Part shown: piece by piece, positions 11,261-22,805 of the stretch
How positions within the stretch are numbered: the stretch's first letter is position 1
How the letters are laid out: each line of letters opens with the position of its first letter
From: Adiantum capillus-veneris
Lineage: Eukaryota; Streptophyta; Polypodiopsida; Polypodiales; Pteridaceae
Assembly: GCA_014529385.2 (NCBI GenBank)
Contig: CM043971.1
Location: forward strand, 31,699,209-31,763,208
Length of the DNA: 64,000 nucleotides
Reading direction: 5' to 3'
The notes under the pieces: generated by a model
What the model was told of the DNA's origin: nothing
Databases searched by the model: none
The model's input: the letters and a program-made list of their open reading frames with translations, nothing else
Translations under genes and position numbers: made by a program

Positions 11261-12479
11261 GCCATAGACTCATTGAAAATTTTGACCTTTGTACGACGAG
11301 ACAAAGTGGGTAGACGGGCATGAAATCTCATCACCGAGCTGAGTCATTGTGGATCTCATTGTCCACTAGTGGATGTACGTTATCAACTTGGCTAGAGATA
11401 TCTAGGAGTCAGTCTGTAGATCCAATGTATTTGAGCTAAAGCACTCACTGTGGATCTGCAAATTTGTTGGATAGATTTTTGAGGTCTCTTGGGATTTCTT
11501 ATTTGAGGTTTGTTGCAGTTGGTGTTTATTTCCACAAGATGTTTGGATTATCATTTTATGGTGAATACTCTTCACAATCGTGGGTTTATGGTCGTATTGC
11601 ATACAACATTAACATCTTTTGGAAACGCTCTAACACTCTCTCCATTGTTGACTCAACCGTCATATGTGCATTGCCATCTTGTGTAGAGTCGATTATTATG
11701 AAAGATGCTCTAAACAAGCAAATTGCCTTGTTTGGACTTGGAACAAAGGTAATAGAAGATTTCTTGCTTCAAGGTTTTGGAAAGATGGTTTTGACATTTG
11801 TTTAGCTTACGTGTTTGGTTCATTGGAAATAGTCAACATTAACAACTTTGGTATGAGTTTGGTATTGAGTATAATTGTGAACCTTGCTAGGGCAATCATG
11901 TGAGTTATCAAGTTTTGAATTTGTAATGTTTTTCATGTGACAAGGTTTCAATTATCTTAAAGCATTCTACATTTTAGGCCAAAGTCTCTCTACATGCTAG
12001 GAAGTTCAACTTGGTAGAGGTACGTGGCAGCTCGTCGATTGTGTGCTAAGTATACCTCGCCATGTTTTGGAGCTTTATGAAAAAGGTTTGTTTGATTTGA
12101 ATTCTTTCTTTAACAAGTTTGAAGAAACTTGGTACTTATACTACCAACAACATTGGTCAAATTAATGATTATAAGCCCCAAAGTTGACTCATCTTGTCCA
12201 ATCTTCTAGCTAATATAATTTTGATGTCAATTGTCATTTCCGTTTAGCTATAATTGTTGCCTTTTAGCCAATTTATATACACTCCTTTTGGTTATTTTTG
12301 CTTCTTGCTACCTCCAACTTGTAGCCAATTTTAGAACTTATCAAACTTAATTGATCCCTGCTCACTACTTTTTGGAGTCATGGTTTTTAGTGAGTCTTCC
12401 ACTTTTAGGCTGAATGGTAGCAATTTCAGGATTGAATCATACTTATTCTCTAAGCTTCCAAACAATAGTGAAATCATGT
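11261..12479. other. Unassigned; weak open frames only
   Basis: A 113-codon frame (11464-11805) and another starting at 12380 are open, but neither shows a known domain or conservation I can see. The frame at 12380 crosses the left edge of the duplicated segment, which argues against a conserved gene. Confidence 0.4.
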
Positions 12480-12547
12480 TGGCTATCATGCACCTCTATG
12501 ACGGTGGTTTCACTTTGGATTCTCTTAAAAGTAAGGTTGTTGACAAA

Positions 12548-12613
12548 AGAGACATTGAGTTGGTAATCTTGAAATTCAAAAGAGACATTGAGTTGGTAAT
12601 CTTGAAATTCAAA
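12548..12613. repeat. 33-bp tandem duplication, copy 1 only
   Basis: Two perfect 33-bp copies (RDIELVILKFK twice in one frame). Copy 2 of the segment, near 27330, has only one, so this arose after the segment duplicated or was lost in copy 2. Confidence 0.9.
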
Positions 12614-13318
12614 ACACCTAGCTTAATTTATGGCATTGTGACTGTTCTATTGATCAAGGTTTTACATCCAGTTTTGAGAAACATGTTACATGATCGTTTG
12701 GAAACTAGACATACATCTAAAATGCTGAGTATTAACGTGAATTTTCTTTCTCTCTTCAATGTTTGGTTTTTGTTGTGATGTGCACATATTCAATGGGGAA
12801 TCGTACTCTACTACTGCAAGTTTTAGTTTGGGCTTTTTGTTTCCAAGTAGGCCTCTTGGGTTGTTGCTATTTTATATAAATTGTGGGCTTTTGTTTTTTC
12901 CTGAAGAAGTTGTGCACTTTACTAAACGGGTTCGCTGCACATGGTCAAACGATCACACTAAGAAATGGCAATCCTTGGTTGAGGGTAATTCACATGGTCA
13001 TTCATGACATTCAGAAATCCAAGTCTCTTGTCCCTTCATCCATTTCTCTCAAACAAATCCATACAAAAATATGTAACATGTGGAAGTCACCTACACAAAC
13101 AACCCATTTCTTGTGGTGCAATATCAACAAGTAAAATAGCACACAAGAAATAATTTCAACATATAAAATTTCTCTTTATATTGAGCAAAATGCTCGTGTT
13201 GATGACACTTGGACTTCTACTTGTATGATTCCATGTGAGAACAATGAAAATGATTCCGTCTTTGAAGACTCCAACAACTTTTGCATGGTGTCTACCTAAG
13301 TTGCAATGTACGTTATAC

Positions 13319-13362
13319 GGTGTGCGTATAATACACTTTAAACAGACGTATTATACGACACC
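13319..13362. repeat. Near-perfect palindrome, copy 1
   Basis: GGTGTGCGTATAATAC at 13319-13334 and GTATTATACGACACC at 13348-13362 are inverted copies differing by one base. Further CCGTATTATA and CCGTATCGTATAA motifs follow within 60 bp. Clustered inverted motifs of this sort sit near the ends of many hAT elements as transposase-binding sites (inference). Confidence 0.7.
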
Positions 13363-13648
13363 TATCTTTATTCAACCGTATTATATGATGCCACATCAAC
13401 AAAACCACCGTATCGTATAATTTCTTAGAATTTCAATCGAAATAAAGCTCTTTATATACCGTGAAAACGGACTGCTTGGCTCATTCTATTGATCTCTCTT
13501 CCCTTATCTCATCTATAGGTGAGCTTTACAACATTAAGAAAAATATAAAAAGTCAGTTTAAATTTAATCATATATGTTTTTTTAGTAAAAATTTAGAGCT
13601 TTGGATAATTTTTTAAAAAAGGCTTTGAAGCTTTTAGTTATCTGATCT

Positions 13649-13842
13649 GTGTCAAGTATATCTTACACTGGGAGGTAAATTAAGTAAGCTAGTCAATGAA
13701 TGATTACTTGCCTTGTGTAGAGGAAACTCACACTTGGAGGTGATTTAAGATAGTTAAAGTTAGCAGTTATTTGCTTTGTGTTGAACTATGTTCACACTTA
13801 GAAGTAACTTTAGTTAGATAGTTAAAGTTAAGAGTTACTTGT
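13649..13842 (+). repeat. 64-bp hairpin repeat array, copy 1, left part
   Basis: Three units before the LTR array splits the repeat. Hairpins: GTGTCAAG/CTTACAC (13649-13668), GTGTAGAG/CTCACAC (13715-13733), GTGTTGAAC/GTTCACAC (13778-13797). The right part resumes at 24560. The last five bases, CTTGT (13838-13842), are the target duplication of the insertion. Confidence 0.8.
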
Positions 13843-14290
13843 TGTAATGTACCCAACATTTATACATATAAGTCATTTCAGTTATTTTGCAAAGTAATTG
13901 AGATTCTCCGTTTTGTGAGTCATCATGAGTTTATCAGAGAAATCAAATTGAAGATCGGGTTCAAAATCTATTTATTTATGATCTTTCTATATGTGGAACA
14001 ATAGGTTTATGTGGGAACCTAATCTATGTGTGAAGAAAAAATTTAGAGATAGTATTTTTTGGAAAGAAAGAGAGGTGAGTCAAAATTAGGATACTTCTTT
14101 CTTTCTCTCTCTCAAGATAGAATGGGAGCTTGTAAGTATAGAGCTTTTTAAAAATCGCGCATAGGATTTGCGAACGTTAAAAAATAAATAAAATAAAATA
14201 AAAATATATATATAGAAACGCGACGATGCACGAGCTTTTCCTTCTCTTATTCTTGAAACCTCTCAGATTTCTTAGCACCCCCCTAGAACC

Positions 14291-14300
14291 TATATAAAGG
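14291..14300 (+). promoter_or_regulatory. TATA box of array LTR1
   Basis: TATATAAAGG; equivalents lie at 17027, 20069 and 22889 (the last TATATAAATG). Each is followed about 35 bp later by ACACACACATCTAC, where the transcript probably starts (inference). Confidence 0.65.
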
Positions 14301-14505
14301 ACCCTTCTCCTCTCACTTTGAACACACACATCTACAGAAGCGGAAGCTCTCTTGAAACGACGCGCCGGAGGAAGCCTCTCTCCCTTAAGCTCTAACCTTC
14401 AAGCCATCTCCATCTCCAATCGTCGACGTGCCGTCTCCAGGTTTATGAACACACACACTCTCTCTCTCTACAACAACGCACTTTTCTTTTCTCTATTCCG
14501 AAGCT

Positions 14506-14724
14506 ATGGCTCCGAAGCGTGTAACACGAAGTTATAAAGACGCCCATGCAGTTGCACCACCAAGGAAGGTGTCTACTCCGAACATATCTCATGCGGAAGC
14601 ATCAACCAAAGAAGAAGTCGAAGCCATCCAACCTCCAGCACAGGAGTTAGCCGCACGCACTCCAAATCCGGTAAGACAAATTTATAATTCTGCATTGCTA
14701 TTCATATTTGACTTGGAAAGCTAA
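14506..14724 (+). CDS. Small in-LTR reading frame, MAPKRVTRS type (LTR1)
   Basis: Encodes MAPKRVTRSYKDAHAVAPPR and continues through an acidic KEEVEAIQ stretch. A consensus-like splice donor CCG|GTAAGA lies at 14671; read-through gives 72 residues. The same frame is present in all four LTRs. A basic MAPKR-type start recalls gag N-termini of some Ty3/gypsy elements, so it may be the remaining first exon of gag (inference); there is no other domain. Whether it is translated is unknown. Confidence 0.45.
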   Translation: MAPKRVTRSYKDAHAVAPPRKVSTPNISHAEASTKEEVEAIQPPAQELAARTPNPVRQIYNSALLFIFDLES

Positions 14725-15057
14725 GCATAGGGAACCCCTTAAACTGTCTGAGAAACATGATTCTATCACAAGAAACAAACATATGTTTTGATAGATTAGT
14801 GAAAGAACTGTTTGATAAATTGTTACTGTTTGTTGAATTGTTATTGCTTAATAAATTGTTATTGTTTGATAAGTGGATTCTGATTGATATGAAGAATTGA
14901 TTGATTATGTTTGAAGAATCATTTAAAGAGAAGAATTGTTGAAAGAATATATTTTGTTCCTCGCGGGTAGCGAGGAACAAAAGATCATCTCGCGGGTAGC
15001 GAGATGATCTCGCGTTTAGCGGAGATTAAGCTGAGGTTATCGGCTCTCTTTTGTTCC

Positions 15058-15189
15058 TCGCGTGTAGCGGGATGCGTGGCGGTTAGCAAGATGCCTCACG
15101 GTTAGCGGGATGCCTCGCAGGTAGCGGGATGCCTGGCGGTTAGCAAGATGCCGCGCAGTTAGCGGGATGCCTCGCGGTTAGCGAGATGG
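15058..15189 (+). repeat. 19-bp minisatellite in LTR1 (7 units)
   Basis: Unit close to TCGCGGTTAGCGGGATGCC. The corresponding arrays hold about 11 units in LTR2 (17764-17972), 11 in LTR3 (20805-21013) and 9 in LTR4 (23630-23802). Confidence 0.85.
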
Positions 15190-15947
15190 GAAGGTTACGC
15201 AATCCGCGGTTAGCAAATAAATCCTTTGCAAAGGCTCTGTTGGTTGGACAGAGGAAGTCCGCGGGTAGCGGCAAACTCATGAGAAGTTGGAAAAGTTATT
15301 TTTGTTGAATAATAGGGCTGTCTTCATTAGGCCTTGTTTGAATTGTTTTGGTATTGTTTGAAGGGATGTATTAAAGAACCTGTGTTTGGAATTAATTAAG
15401 GAACACTATTTTTTATATGTAAAACAGTGTGGTAAAAAGTGTGAGTGTGGGGTGGAAAGTGGGGACTGGCTCAGGTTGCCACTCAAGGATGGGTGGTCTC
15501 GATTAGTCGAGAAACTCTCCACTCCCTCTTATTAAGAGAAGTGAAGTTAGAGACTCATTGTGCCAAGAGTCGAGATGACCCAAATCTACGTGCCCACAAG
15601 ATTATTGGTTAGTGTAGACTAAGTCTCATATCATATTTATGGTTTATGGATGGCGGTCGTGCCTCTTAAATGTGGAAAAAAAGGCATTGTTTATGGATTG
15701 TAAATATGTCAATGGGATTTCATCTTTATGTTAGGAAACAACTTCATTTGAATCCTAGATTTATCGACCTGGCTTGTGGCGTATGACCCTTATAACCACA
15801 TAAACGGTGGATAGAGGACTTCCTCTCTTTTATTGCTCGTATCTGTACTTTGTGAAAATAGAGTAGGGTGTCGTCAATGGAAAAGGAGGATAAAGGAAGG
15901 CCATCTATCAAAGTCGCCCCAATCTTCTCGGGGTTGGGGACCTCACA

Positions 15948-16550
15948 ATTGATATAAGAGCCTAAGTTAAAGAGATTAAATTGACTACTTCAAGCTTCTT
16001 CACGTGTATGGTTTTCTATACCATTACCTGACTCGCAAAGACATTACATTATGTGGATTGACGTATACCATAGTTATGGTTGAAACCTCTATTATATTTT
16101 TTCATGGAGAGATCTTTGTAGACCCCTATATGACATTTTGATGATTTTATGAACAGAAGATTGAGTTGTTTTTCTACAAAGAAATTGTTTGACTGGTTAA
16201 GTCATGAAAGTGAGTTTTTTTGTGTGGATTGAATGGGCCGTGGCTGGTTAAATCATGTGATTGGATGACCCATGACTGGTTAAATCATGCGATTGAGATA
16301 ATCATGACTGGTTAAGTCATATGATTGAGTTTTGATGGATTGGATAAGTCATGACTGGTTAAGTCAGTTTTAATGAATCAGATAAGTAAGGATTGATTAA
16401 ATCATACAATTGAGCTTTTAGTGGACTGGATAAGTCTAAGTTTAGAAAGTACCCTATTGATTTGAGTTATCATAAACATTGATATACACTCAGGAGTATT
16501 CTCACTTTTTCTCGAGATGAGGACATCTCGAATCCTTAAGTTGGGGAGAT
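15948..16550 (+). other. Array internal domain 1 (603 bp)
   Basis: Opens with a decayed primer site (TTGATATAAGAGCC) and closes with CTTAAGTTGGGGAGAT. About 16190-16440 is a minisatellite of roughly 30 bp built on GACTGGTTAAGTCATG. No coding sequence. Confidence 0.85.
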
Positions 16551-16883
16551 TGTAATGTACCCAACATTTATACATATAAGTCATTTCAGTTATTTTGCAA
16601 AGTAATTAAGATTCTCAATTTTGTGCATCATCATGAGTTTATCAAAGCAATCGGATTGAAAATCGGGTTCAGAATCTATTATTTATGATCTTTTTATATT
16701 CGGAACAATAGATTTATGTGGGAACCTAATCTATGTTTGAAGAAAAATCTTAGAGATTTAGGAAAGAAAGAGAGATGAGTCAAAATTATGATATTTCTTT
16801 CTTTCTCTCTCTCAAGATAAAATGGGAGCTTGTAAGTATAGAGCTTTTTAAAAATCGCGCATATAATTCGAGAACATTTAAAA

Positions 16884-16932
<49 letters not shown>

Positions 16933-18731
16933 TAAATATATATATATTTAGAGACGCGAAGACACGCGAGCTTTTCCTTCTCCTATTTTTGAAACCTCTC
17001 AGTATTCTTAGCACCCCCCTAGAACCTATATAAAGGACCCTTCTCCTCTCACTTTGAACACACACATCTACAAAAGCGGAAGCTCTCTTGCAACGACATG
17101 CCGGAGGAAGCCTCTCTCTCTTAACCTCTCACCTTCAAGCCATCTCCATCTCCAATCGTTTACGTGCCGTCTCCAGGTTTATGAATACACACACTCTCTC
17201 TCTGTACAACAATGCGCTTTTCTTTTCTCTATTTCGAAGCTATGGCTCCAAAGCGTGTAACGCAAAGTTCTAACGACGCCCATGTCGTTGCACCACCAAG
17301 GAAGGTGTCTACTCCGAACGTATCTCATGTGGAAGCATGAACCGGAGAAGAAGTCGAAGCCGTCCAACCTCCAACACAGGAGTTAGCCGCACGCACTCCA
17401 AATCCGGTATGACAAATTTTTAATTCTGCATTGCTATTCATGTTTGACTTGGGAAGCTAAGCATAGGGAACCCCCTAAACTATCCGAGAAACGTGATTCT
17501 ATCACAAGAAACAAGCATATGTTTTTATAGATTAGTGAAAGAACTGTTTGATAAATTGTTATTGTTTGTTGAATTGTTATTGCTTAATAAATTGTTATTG
17601 TTTGATAAGTGGATTCTGATTGATATGAAGAATTGATTGATTATGTTTGAAGAAAAATTTAAAGAGAAGAATTATTGAAAGAATATCTTTTGTTCCTCGC
17701 GGGTAGCGAGATGATCCCGCGGTTAGCGGAGATTAAGCTGATGTTATCTACTCTCTTTTGTTCCTCACGGTTAGTGGGATGCCTTGCGGGTAGCGGGATG
17801 CCTCCCGGTTAGAGTGATGCCTCATGGGTAGCGGGATGCCTGGCGGTTAGCAAGATGCCTTGTGCTCAGCGGGATGCCTCGCGGGGAGCAAGATGCCTCG
17901 CGGGTAGCGGGATGACTGACAATTAGCAAGATTCCTTGCGGGTAGCGGGATGCCTCGCGGTTAGCAAGATGGGAAGGTTACGCAATCCGCGGTTAGCAAA
18001 TAAATCCTTTGCAAAGGCTCTGTTGGTTAGACAAAGAAAGTCCGCGGGTAGCGGCAAACTCATGAGAAGTTGGAAAAGTTATTTTTGTTGAATAATAGGG
18101 CTGTCTTCATTAGGCCTTGTTTGAATTGTTTTGGTATTGTTTGAAGGGATGTATTAAAGAACCTGTGTTTGGAATTAATTAAGGAACACTGTTTTTTATA
18201 TGTAAAACAATGTGGTAAAAAGTGTGAGTGTGGGGTGGAAAGTGGGGACTGGCTCAGCTTTTGAGTCAAGGATGGCTGGTCTCGATTAGTCGAGAAACTC
18301 TCCACTCCCTTTTATTAAGAGAAGTGAAATTAGACACTCATTGTGCTAAGAGTCAAGATGACCCAAATCTACGTGCCCACAAGATTACTGGTTAGTGTAG
18401 ACTAAGTCTCATATCATATTTATGGTTTATGGATGGCGATCGTGCCTTTTAAAAGTGGGGAAAAAAGGCATTGTTTATGGATTCTAAATATGTCAATGGG
18501 ATTTCATCTTTATGTTAGGACACAACTTCATTTGAATCCTAGATTTATCAACTTGGCTTGTGGCGTATGACCCTTATAACCACATAAACGGTGGATAGAG
18601 GACTTCCTCTCTTTTATTGCTCGTATCTATACTTTGTGGGAACAGAGTAGGGTGTCGTCAATGGAAAAGGAGGATAAAGGAATGCCATCTATCAAAGTTG
18701 CCCCAATCTTCTCAGGGTTGGGGACCTCACA
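16551..18731 (+). repeat. Array LTR2 (2181 bp)
   Basis: TG…CA, with a long (TA)n tract near 16890-16950. The MAPKRVTQS frame (17242-17340) ends early at a TGA. Variants (AATAGATTT, AATTCG, AGTTGCCC) pair it with LTR3. Confidence 0.9.
17764..17972 (+). repeat. 19-bp minisatellite in LTR2 (about 11 units)
   Basis: Same unit as in LTR1, with a count matching LTR3. Confidence 0.8.
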
Positions 18732-19248
18732 ATTGGTATCAGAGCCTAAGTTAAAGAGATTAAATTGACTACTTCAAGCTTCTTCATGTGTATGGTTTTC
18801 TATATCATTACCTGACTCGCAAAGACATTACGTTATGTGGATTGACGTATACCATAGTTATGGTTGAAACCTCTATTATATTTTTTCATGGAGAGATCTT
18901 TGTAGACCCCTATATGACATTTTGATGATTTTATGAATAGAAGATTGAGTTGTTTTTCTACAAAGAAATTGTTTGACTGGTTAAGTCATGAAAGTGAGTT
19001 TTTTTGTGTGGATTGAATGGGCCATGGCTGGTGAAGTCATGTGATTGGATGACCCATGATTGGTTAAATCATGTGATTGAGATAATCATGACTGGTTAAG
19101 TCATATGATTGAGTTTTGATGGATTGGATAAGTCTAAGTTTAGAAAGTACCCTATTGATTTAAGTTATCATAAACATTGATGTACACTCAGGAGTATTCT
19201 CACTTTTTCTCGAGATGAGGACATTTCGAATCCTTAAGTTGGGGAGAT
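18732..19248 (+). other. Array internal domain 2 (517 bp)
   Basis: Intact primer site TGGTATCAGAGCC at 18734-18746 and purine tract before 19249. The GACTGGTTAAGTCATG minisatellite (about 18975-19130) is shorter than in domains 1 and 3. No coding sequence. Confidence 0.85.
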
Positions 19249-19367
19249 TATAATGTACCCAACATTTATACATATAAGTCATTTCAGTTATTTTGCAAAG
19301 TAATTGAGATTCTCAATTTTGTGAGTCATCATGAGTTTATCAGAGCAATCGGATTGAAAATCAGGTT

Positions 19368-19603
19368 CAGAATCTATTATTTATGATCTTCCTATATGTG
19401 GAACAATAGATTTATGTGGGAACCTAATCTATGTTTGAAGAAAAAGCTTAGAGATAGTATTTTTAGGAAAGAAAGAGAGGTGAGTTAAAATTAAGATATT
19501 TCTTTCTTTCTCTCTCTCAAGATAGAATGGGAGCTTGTAAGTATAGAAAATTTTAAAAATCGCGCATATAATTCGCGAACGTTTAAAAAATAAAAATTAA
19601 ATT

Positions 19604-19669
<66 letters not shown>

Positions 19670-19963
19670 CGCGACGATGCGCGAGCTTTTCCTTCTCCTA
19701 TTTTTGAAACCTCTCAGTATTCTCAGAATCTATTATTTATAATCTTCCTATATGTGGAACAATAGATTTATGTGGGAACCTAATCTATGTTTGAAGAAAA
19801 ACCTTAGAGATAGTATTTTTAGGAAAGAAAGAGAGGTGAGTCAAAATTAGGATATTTCTTTCTTTCTCTCTCTCAAGATAGAATGGGAGCTTGTAAGTAT
19901 AGAGCTTTTTAAAAATCGTGCATATAATTCGTGAACGTTTAAAAAATAAAAATAAAATAAAAT

Positions 19964-19994
<31 letters not shown>

Positions 19995-20079
19995 GACGCG
20001 AGGATGCGCGAGCTTCTCCTTCTCCTATTTTTGAAACCTCTCAGTATTCTTAGAACCCCCCTAGAACCTATATAAAGGA
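19368..20079 (+). repeat. 356-bp tandem duplication in LTR3
   Basis: Both copies start CAGAATCTATTATTTAT and run to the CTCTCAGTATTCT block. Only the second is followed by the TATA box. Confidence 0.85.
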
Positions 20080-20804
20080 CCCTTCTCCTCTCACTTTGAA
20101 CACACACATCTACAAAAGCGGAAGCTCTCTTGCAACGACACGCCAGAGGAAGCCTCTCCCTCTTAACCTCTCACCTTCAAGCCATCTCCATCTCCAATCG
20201 TTGGCGTGCCGTCTCCAGGTTTATGAACACACACACAATCTCTCTCTACAACAACGCGCTTTTCTTTTCTCTACTCCGAAGCTATGGCTCCGAAGCGTGT
20301 AACGCGAAGTTCTAAGGACGCCCATGTTGTTGTACGACCAAGGAAGGTGTCTACTCCGAACGTATCTCATGCAGAATCATGAACCGGAGAAGAAGTCGAA
20401 GCCGTCCAACCTCCAACACAGGAGTTAGCGCACGCACTCCAAATCCGGTATGACAAATTTATAATTCTGCATTGCTATTCATGTTTGACTTGGGAAGCTA
20501 AGCATAGGGAACCCCCTAAACTATCCGAGAAACGTGATTCTATCACAAGAAACAAGCATATGTTTTTATAGATTAGTGAAAGAACTGTTTGATAAATTGT
20601 TATTGTTTGTTGAATTGTTATTGCTTAATAAATTGTTATTGTTTGATAAGTGGATTCTGATTGATATGAAGAATTGATTGATTATGTTTGAAGAAAAATT
20701 AAAAGAGAAGAATTGTTGAAATAATATCTTTTGTTCCTCGCGGGCAGCGAGATGATCCCGCGGTTAGCGGAGATTAAGCTGATGTTATCTGCTCTCTTTT
20801 GTTC

Positions 20805-21013
20805 CTCACGGTTAGTGGGATGCCTTGCGGGTAGCGGGATGCCTGGCGGTTAGCAAATGCCTCCCGGTTAGCGCAATGCCTCGCGGGTAGCAGGATGCCT
20901 GGCGGTTAGCAAGATGCCTCGCGGATAGCGGGATGTTTGGCGGTTAGCGGGATGCCTGGCGTGTAGCTAGATGCCTCGCGGTTAGCGGGATGCCTCACGG
21001 TTAGCGAGATGGA
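20805..21013 (+). repeat. 19-bp minisatellite in LTR3 (about 11 units)
   Basis: Same unit as in LTR1; one unit has lost a base. Confidence 0.8.
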
Positions 21014-21769
21014 AAGGTTATGCAATCCGTGGTTAGCAAATAAATCCTTTGCAAAGGCTCTGTTGGTTAGACAGAGAAAGTCCGCGGGTAGCGGCAAACT
21101 CATGAGAAGTTGGAAAAGTTATTTTTGTTGAATAATAGGGCTGTCTTCAATAGGCCTTGTTTGAATTGTTTTGGTATTGTTTGAAGGGATGTATTAAAGA
21201 ACCTGTGTTTGGAATTAATTAAGGAACACTGTTTTTTATATGTAAAACAGTGTGGTAAAAAGTGTGAGTGTGGGGTGGAAAGTGGGGCTGGCTCAGGTTG
21301 CCACTCAAGGATGGGTGGTCTCGATTAGTCGAGAAACTCTCCACTCCCTCTTATTAAGAGAAGTGAAATTAGAGACTCATTGTGCCAAGAGTCGAGATGA
21401 CCCAAATCTACGTGCCCACAAGATTATTGGTTAGTGTAGACTTAGCCTCATATCATATTTATGGTTTATGGATGGCGGTCGTGCCTTTTAAACGTGGGGA
21501 AAAAGGTATTGTTTATGGATTCTAAATATGTCAATGGGATTTCATCTTTATGTTAGGAAACGGCTTTATTTGAATCCTAGATTTATCGACCTGGCTTGTG
21601 GCATATGACCCTTATAACCACATAAACGGTGGATAGAGGACTTCCTCTCTTTTATTGCTCGTATTTGTACTTTGTGGAAACAGAGTAGGGTGTCGTCAAT
21701 GGAAAAGGAGAATAAAGGAAGGCCATCTATCAAAGTTGCCCGAATATTCTCGGGGTTGGGGACCTCACA

Positions 21770-22414
21770 ATTGGTATCAGAGCCTAAGTTAAAGAGATTA
21801 AATTGACTACTTCAAGCTTCTTCATATGTATGGTTTTCTATACCATTACCTGACTCGCAAAGACATTACGTCATGTGGATTGACGTATACCATAGTTATG
21901 GTTGAAACCTCTATTATATTTTTTAATGGAGAGATCTTTGTAGATCCCTATATGACATTTGGATGATTTTATGAATAGAAGATTGAGTTGTTTTTCTACA
22001 AAGAAATTGTTTGACTGGTTAAGTTATGAAAGTGAGTTTTTTTGTGTGGATTGAATGGGCCATGGCTGGTTAAGTCATGTGATAGGATGACCCATGACTG
22101 GTTAAGTCATGTGATTGAGATAATCATGACTGGTTAAGTCATATGCTTGAGTTTAGGGTTAAGTCATGTGATTGAGATAGTCATGACTAGTTAAGTCATA
22201 TTACTAAGTTTTGATGGACTGGTTAAGTCAGTTTTAATGAATCGGATAAGTAAGGATTGATTAAATCATACGATTGATCTTTTAGTGGATTGGATAAGTC
22301 TAAGTTTAGAAAGTACCCTATTGATTTGATTTATCATAAACATTGATGTACACTCAGGAGTATTCTCACTTTTTCTTGAGATGAGGACATCTCGAATCCT
22401 TAAGTTGGGGAGAT
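21770..22414 (+). other. Array internal domain 3 (645 bp)
   Basis: Intact primer site TGGTATCAGAGCC (21772-21784) and purine tract TTGGGGAGAT. It has the longest GACTGGTTAAGTCATG minisatellite (about 22010-22270). No coding sequence. Confidence 0.85.
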
Positions 22415-22757
22415 TGTAATGTACCCAACATTTATACATATAAGTCATTTCAATTATTTTGCAAAGTAATTGAGATTCTCAATTTTGTGAGTCATCATGA
22501 GTTTATTAGAGTAATCGGATTGAAAATTGGGTCCAAAATCTATTTATTTATGATCTTTGTACATGTGGAACAATAGGTTTATGTGGGAACCTAATCTATG
22601 TGTGAAGAAAAAGCTTAGAGATAGTATTTTTAGGAAAGAAAGAGAGGTGAGTCAAAATTAGGATATTTCTTTCTTTCTCTCTCTAAATATAGAATGGGAG
22701 CTTGTAAGTATAGAGCTTTTTAAAAATTGTGCATATGATTTGCGAACGTTTTTCAAA

Positions 22758-22805
<48 letters not shown>

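Larger units (their letters stand above)
13843..15947 (+). repeat. Array LTR1 (2105 bp)
   Basis: Begins TGTAATG, ends CCTCACA. Contains a TATA box, the MAPKRVTRS frame, seven units of a 19-bp minisatellite (about 15058-15189) and a short (TA) tract near 14205. Diagnostic variants (AATAGGTTT, GATTTGCGAACG, AGTCGCCCC, GTAAGA donor) pair it with LTR4. Confidence 0.9.
19249..21769 (+). repeat. Array LTR3 (2521 bp, with internal duplication)
   Basis: The first bases are TATAATG where the others have TGTAATG, so the 5' dinucleotide has mutated. A 356-bp tandem duplication in its upstream half (copies start at 19368 and 19724) explains the extra length; both copies carry (TA)n tracts of different length. 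The MAPKRVTRS frame (20284-20382) stops early, as in LTR2. Confidence 0.9.

Noticed and set aside
11464-11805. 113-codon open frame as a gene
   Set aside because: No recognisable domain, no supporting signals; AT-rich chance frame is as likely.
12380-12778. 132-codon open frame as a gene
   Set aside because: It crosses the duplication edge and its homologue near 27290-27500 is frame-broken and lacks the N-terminal part.
15058-15189. CRISPR-like array
   Set aside because: Units of 19 bp are directly adjacent without spacers, in a plant LTR; this is a minisatellite.
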